DNA from: Bacteroidota bacterium
Lineage (GTDB): Bacteria; Bacteroidota; Bacteroidia; UBA8524
NCBI GenBank assembly: GCA_003531115.1
Contig: DQHT01000051.1
Coordinates: 1-9,396, forward strand
Direction of reading: 5' to 3'
Length of the DNA: 9,396 nt
Part shown: positions 6,020-9,396 of the stretch, in pieces
Layout: each line of letters opens with the position of its first letter
How positions within the stretch are numbered: position 1 is the first letter of the stretch
The notes under the pieces: generated by a model
The model's database searches: none
The model's input: only the letters and a program-made list of their open reading frames with translations
What the model was told of the DNA's origin: nothing
Program-made: the position numbers and the translations under genes

Positions 6020-7987
6020 TTATTTCGAATGCACAATATCAATGATCACCGTACGGTTATAAAACCGTTCTTCCGGAAGACCATTTTCAAAAGGTGCAGC
6101 ATTTTCATTAGCACCAAATCCAATTACCTGGTATTTTACTCCCTGAACACCGCGTTTGTTCACTGCATTTTCAAGGATAGCTTTCACACCATTAGCACGG
6201 CTTTCTGAAAGATATTGATTGTGTTTAACGTCTCCGATAATATCAGCATGACCATGAATAATAATGGTGCTGTTAGCCGTTACATAAGGAGCAACCTGCT
6301 CCTGAAGGAATTTTTCATAAGCGAGTACTGTAGTTGGCTTATCGAAATCGAACAGGATGGTATAGCGTAAACCTTCAGTAACGGCAGCGCCTTCACGAAC
6401 CAAACGCAACTTGCTGGTTTTAACAACTTCGGATCCGTCTTCCATGGTGGCGGTCATCTCAACATCAAAATTGCTTGATGGACGATTTCCCAATATGGTG
6501 CTTCCTGAGATGTATTCCCGCTCGCTGTCGAATGGACCATAATTTTGAATAACACCATTGTCGTCTTTAATGGCCAATCTCCATGATTCCACTTTCAAAT
6601 CTTCATTCGCTACTGCATCAAAGGCAATTCTGCTTTCAACAGGGTCTGGATCAATAGCTACCACTTTTAGCGGCAACAAGAGATCTGGACTGGTTACAAT
6701 ATCAACACGACGGTCACCTTCTTTTAATAGTTCCAGTTCTTTTACTCCTCCCGGTTTTTCGGAAGGGATAATTGGCAGGTTTCTTCCTTGAGTGGTGATG
6801 CGGGTTGGACTGATCCCATAAATGTCAACCAGGTATTTTTTGATCTCATTTGCATAGGCAATTCCGGCTTCTTCGCCTTCACCTGCCGATGAACCGATCA
6901 GTAAAACGGTAGCGCTCGGGTTGGTTTGCATACGTTTTCCTAAAATGTTCAGGATATTATAATAAACAGTCAACTGGCGTTCAGAACGTTTTGCAGGATC
7001 TTTTACTTCACCATTTTCAAACTGACTTTCATTGAAGGCAGCGGCATCTGATTTGTTAAGAAGCACATAACGTTTAGGGATTTTTGTTGAACCTTCTTCA
7101 AAGAACACGTAGTTACGGAGCGGAAAGGTTTCATTTACCCGACGTTTTGCCGGAACAACAGGAGGAGATACTACAGTAAATGCAACATCGCCTTTTTTAA
7201 CCGGAGGAATAATGACAACAGGAGGTTTAACAACACCAGCCGCTGTTTCAGGTACTCTTCCAAATTTGAAGGCGATACCGGCGCGTACTGTTGTTAAAGA
7301 CCATGACTCGATGCTCCGTGGTGCTCTTCCAAAATAAGGATGGAATGACACAAAAGGAGAAAGATTCACCTGGGTGGAACTGTTCCGGCGTGATAGTGGA
7401 ATATCCACTCCCAAACCAGCATGTCCGCCGAAAACAAAAGTTCTTATATCACTAAACTCGCCTGTAGTTGTACTGAAAGTAGCTTCAGGTTTTTTCTCCT
7501 GGTAAAAGGAAAAGTCGCTGGTTAAAGCATAACTCGCAGCTCCACCCACATAGATATAAAATCCATTGGAGAAAGGAGCGATACGCAGGCTGGGCTCAAA
7601 AGTAATGTAGCTCAGGTTGGTTTTCAGATCAGAAGGACAGTTACAAGGAGCCAACACTTCGTCGAATTTTCCACCACGTCCATCATAGCCAAGGTTTAAC
7701 ATCAATCCCCAAACCGGTCCTGGCCGGTACTCGGCCAGGAAGGAGGCAAAAGGACGGATTCCGAAACCATCATGAAAAGCAGCTTGAGCTTTTACATCCT
7801 TGTTAAGGGTTTGTGTAGTACCTGAGTAAAAGTTTGCGTTTACAGCTCCCGATACACCAAACCACCATTTAGGGTGTTGGCGCGTTTGGGCATCAGCCGT
7901 ACCGGCTATCCCAATAAGCATCAGGGTAAGGATCAAAGTATAGCGCATCGACAATCGAGTCGCATATAGATTTTTAATGTTTTTCAT
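6020..7987 (-). CDS. OmpA-family outer-membrane protein with barrel and two OmpA-like domains
   Basis: A 655-residue envelope protein. The signal peptide ends near ADAQ at residue 34; the ATG at 7987 is used, though M14 (ATG at 7948) would give a more compact signal. Residues 35-243 form an N-terminal barrel-like region ending VRAGIAFKFG. A proline/valine-rich linker follows (245-282). The first OmpA-like domain (about 290-432) opens with NYVFFEEGSTKIPKRYVLLN and closes with EGDRRVDIV. A beta-sandwich-like spacer spans 440-530. The second OmpA-like domain (541-652) has the full signature: LFDFDK, HGHADIIG with D582, YLSESRA with R597, GFGANE, and FYNRTVIIDI. D582 and R597 are the usual diaminopimelate contacts, so this domain should hold peptidoglycan; domain one lacks both. 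It starts 18 bases after the ice-binding gene and is followed by a terminator. Confidence 0.9.
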   Translation of the reverse strand: MKNIKNLYATRLSMRYTLILTLMLIGIAGTADAQTRQHPKWWFGVSGAVNANFYSGTTQTLNKDVKAQAAFHDGFGIRPFASFLAEYRPGPVWGLMLNLGYDGRGGKFDEVLAPCNCPSDLKTNLSYITFEPSLRIAPFSNGFYIYVGGAASYALTSDFSFYQEKKPEATFSTTTGEFSDIRTFVFGGHAGLGVDIPLSRRNSSTQVNLSPFVSFHPYFGRAPRSIESWSLTTVRAGIAFKFGRVPETAAGVVKPPVVIIPPVKKGDVAFTVVSPPVVPAKRRVNETFPLRNYVFFEEGSTKIPKRYVLLNKSDAAAFNESQFENGEVKDPAKRSERQLTVYYNILNILGKRMQTNPSATVLLIGSSAGEGEEAGIAYANEIKKYLVDIYGISPTRITTQGRNLPIIPSEKPGGVKELELLKEGDRRVDIVTSPDLLLPLKVVAIDPDPVESRIAFDAVANEDLKVESWRLAIKDDNGVIQNYGPFDSEREYISGSTILGNRPSSNFDVEMTATMEDGSEVVKTSKLRLVREGAAVTEGLRYTILFDFDKPTTVLAYEKFLQEQVAPYVTANSTIIIHGHADIIGDVKHNQYLSESRANGVKAILENAVNKRGVQGVKYQVIGFGANENAAPFENGLPEERFYNRTVIIDIVHSK

Positions 7988-8005
7988 AATAAGGATTTTT
8001 GGGGT

Positions 8006-9396
8006 TTATGGTTTGGTTACGGCGTTATTGTCAAGCGTTACTGCTGCAATGCGGGTTAATGCACGGCCAAGCAAACTTGCACCGGTTTGAAGGGTGATCG
8101 ACTGGTCGGCAAGGATATTTCCTTTCATTTCTGCAGTGGTACCAATGGTAGCTGAAGAGCCAACGATCCAGTAAATGTTTCCTGCCTGTGCTCCACCTGT
8201 GAGGGTAACTTTAATACCATTACCAACGGTCAGGGTAGAAGAAGGCATTTGGAAGATCCAAACAGCATTGACATCGCCTTGTGCATCCAACGTCAGGTCA
8301 GAGCCGGTGATGGCAAAAGAACCCGGAGCTGATTGGTACAATCCCGGAGCCAGGGTTAATCCACCCAATTGTCCTGTTGAATTGATAATCACGTTATTAG
8401 ACCTTCCGGCTCCATCGTTATAAGCGGTAGTTAAACATCCTTTGGCGGCATTCGCGCCTCCGCTGTTGATTTGAATACTACCATTAATCACCTGGCCTGG
8501 AGGAAATCCACTTACTGCACTACCCGGACTTAATCCGAGGTTTCCATCCACTACGGTATTTCCTGTGTTCGTTACTGCAGATCCTGCAAGTACTGCGAAA
8601 TCTGCAGCACAGTCGAGGTCAATAGCACCCGGTCCCAATGGAGCGACTGTGGCAAAGGTCCATACATAGTTGTTCACCATGTTGTTTCCTGCCAGATCCT
8701 CAACCAGCGTGGTGATCGTACCGGTATAGGTTGAACCTGAAAGCAAATTGTTGGTCGGATTAAACTGAGCCGTTACACCTGAATAAGAAACCGCACCGGC
8801 AATATTCACCGAATTACGACTGATCGTAAAGGAGGTGATGGTGATGGTGCTTGATTCCATATTTTCACTGAAAACAGCGCTGATGGTTTTGTTCAAAGCC
8901 ACATTGGTCGCGTTGTTGGCAGGATCGGTAGAGATCACGGTAGGAGGGATCGCATCCAGCGGTAAAGCCGTTGTGAAATTCCACACATAATCCAGCACCA
9001 TGGTATTTCCGGCTAAATCTTTAACCGTATTTTTAATGGTTGCTGTATAGACGGTGTTCAAGTCCAAGTCATTGGTTGGATCAAATTGTGCCGTAACTCC
9101 GGCATAACTTACTGCGCCATTGATCTGGTTTAATCCTTCAAATAAGGTAAAAGAAGTTCCTGTGATCGTTAATGGATCCATGTTTTCGCTGAAAACAGCA
9201 GAAATCGTTTTGTTAACCGGAACATTGGTGGCATTGTCCATTGGGTCGGTTGAAATAACGGTTGGAGGAATCATGTCAGGAGGCATCAGGGTAGTGAAGC
9301 TCCATACATAATCGTTCACCATATTGTTTCCTGCGGCATCGGTTACATTGTTCGTAACTGTTGCGGTGTAGGTTGTGTTATAGTCTAATGGATTAG
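8006..9396 (-). CDS. Ig-like repeat protein with C-terminal DUF3494 ice-binding domain (N-terminus outside window)
   Basis: The frame is open to the window edge: before the internal ATG at 9322 it reads NPLDYNTTYTATVTNNVTD, the tail of another repeat, so the gene begins outside. The visible part has one partial and two complete bacterial Ig-like (Big_5) domains, each opening with IPPTVISTDP and closing with DLAGN...YVW.F. The C-terminal 200 residues are a DUF3494 ice-binding domain: AADFAVLAGSAVTNTG, GNLGLSPGSAVSGFPPG, LTLAPGLYQS, LTLDAQGDVNAVWIFQ, GNIYWIVGSSATIGT, GRALTRIAAVTLDNN. This fold is a beta-solenoid whose flat face binds ice or stops its regrowth. Its only two cysteines, about 58 residues apart, could form a disulfide. 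No C-terminal T9SS sorting domain or LPXTG is present; the protein stops right after the fold. Probably an exported or surface ice-binding adhesin. Confidence 0.92.
   Translation of the reverse strand, partial: NPLDYNTTYTATVTNNVTDAAGNNMVNDYVWSFTTLMPPDMIPPTVISTDPMDNATNVPVNKTISAVFSENMDPLTITGTSFTLFEGLNQINGAVSYAGVTAQFDPTNDLDLNTVYTATIKNTVKDLAGNTMVLDYVWNFTTALPLDAIPPTVISTDPANNATNVALNKTISAVFSENMESSTITITSFTISRNSVNIAGAVSYSGVTAQFNPTNNLLSGSTYTGTITTLVEDLAGNNMVNNYVWTFATVAPLGPGAIDLDCAADFAVLAGSAVTNTGNTVVDGNLGLSPGSAVSGFPPGQVINGSIQINSGGANAAKGCLTTAYNDGAGRSNNVIINSTGQLGGLTLAPGLYQSAPGSFAITGSDLTLDAQGDVNAVWIFQMPSSTLTVGNGIKVTLTGGAQAGNIYWIVGSSATIGTTAEMKGNILADQSITLQTGASLLGRALTRIAAVTLDNNAVTKP
8636..8956 (-). repeat. Ig-like (Big_5) repeat, last copy before the ice-binding domain
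   Basis: A 107-residue unit, DAIPPTVISTDP through YVWTFATVAPL. By eye it is about two-thirds identical to the preceding unit and has the same length, with the differences concentrated in the segment after TSFT and in the strand before YTGTIT. It leads straight into the DUF3494 domain through GPGAIDLD. Confidence 0.88.
8957..9277 (-). repeat. Ig-like (Big_5) repeat, second visible copy
   Basis: A 107-residue unit, DMIPPTVISTDP through YVWNFTTALPL. The conserved core NKTISAVFSENM and GVTAQF.PTN is shared with the next copy. The equal length of adjoining units points to tandem duplication. Confidence 0.88.
9278..9396 (-). repeat. Ig-like (Big_5) repeat, partial copy at window edge
   Basis: The last 39 residues of a further unit (NPLDYNTTYTATVTNNVTD, then AAGNNMVNDYVWSFTT and a short linker). 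The N-terminal part lies outside the window, so more copies may exist. Confidence 0.85.

Noticed and set aside
8636..9396. DNA repeats considered as a CRISPR array or mobile element
   Set aside because: The units are 321-bp in-frame protein domain repeats with coding divergence, not short identical repeats with spacers.

Overview
The window looks like chromosomal DNA of a member of the Bacteroidota, roughly the Sphingobacteriia/Chitinophagia/Saprospiria side. Evidence: short signal peptides ending in SAQ, RAQ or DAQ; PorT-like outer-membrane barrels; A-rich leaders with no Shine-Dalgarno sequence before almost every start; a TTTG-type promoter element; and a serC-serA-DUF1015 gene order. The genus cannot be fixed from sequence alone. 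There is no tRNA, rRNA, CRISPR array, transposase or prophage module. No gene-free stretch exceeds 300 bases; the longest is about 216 bases (5804-6019).

Region 1 (1-2902, plus strand) is a metabolic operon. It holds the 3' end of serC, a complete short-form serA without an ACT domain, and a DUF1015 protein that probably starts at a TTG five bases or so after serA. A small secreted MORN-repeat protein follows, overlapping the DUF1015 stop codon by 14 bases. SerA and SerC carry out the first two steps of serine synthesis from 3-phosphoglycerate. The DUF1015 protein is the uncharacterised partner. The plus-strand genes meet the minus-strand genes at 2903-2906, with a small, probably two-way terminator hairpin.

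Region 2 (2907-5803, minus strand) is a compact run of seven small genes, probably one envelope or stress operon. In transcription order they are a DUF5670/lmo0937-type mini membrane protein, two outer-membrane beta-barrels, a YtxH-type protein, a holin-X/DUF1469-type membrane protein, an unrecognised helical protein and a degenerate cupin.

Region 3 (5804-6019) is noncoding. It contains a strong strand-specific terminator for the gene to its right, a 12-bp perfect inverted repeat that shares one arm with that terminator, and a weak promoter candidate for region 2.

Region 4 (6020-9396, minus strand) is a two-gene surface unit. The upstream gene, cut by the window edge, encodes tandem bacterial Ig-like domains of 107 residues each, ending in a DUF3494 ice-binding domain. 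Eighteen bases downstream lies a barrel-plus-OmpA protein with two OmpA-like domains, the first lacking the usual peptidoglycan-binding residues. The most interesting ideas are this ice-adhesin/OmpA pair, the DUF1015 protein with its ParB-like DGHHR motif beside serine genes, and the overlapping RNA structures at 5849-5946.
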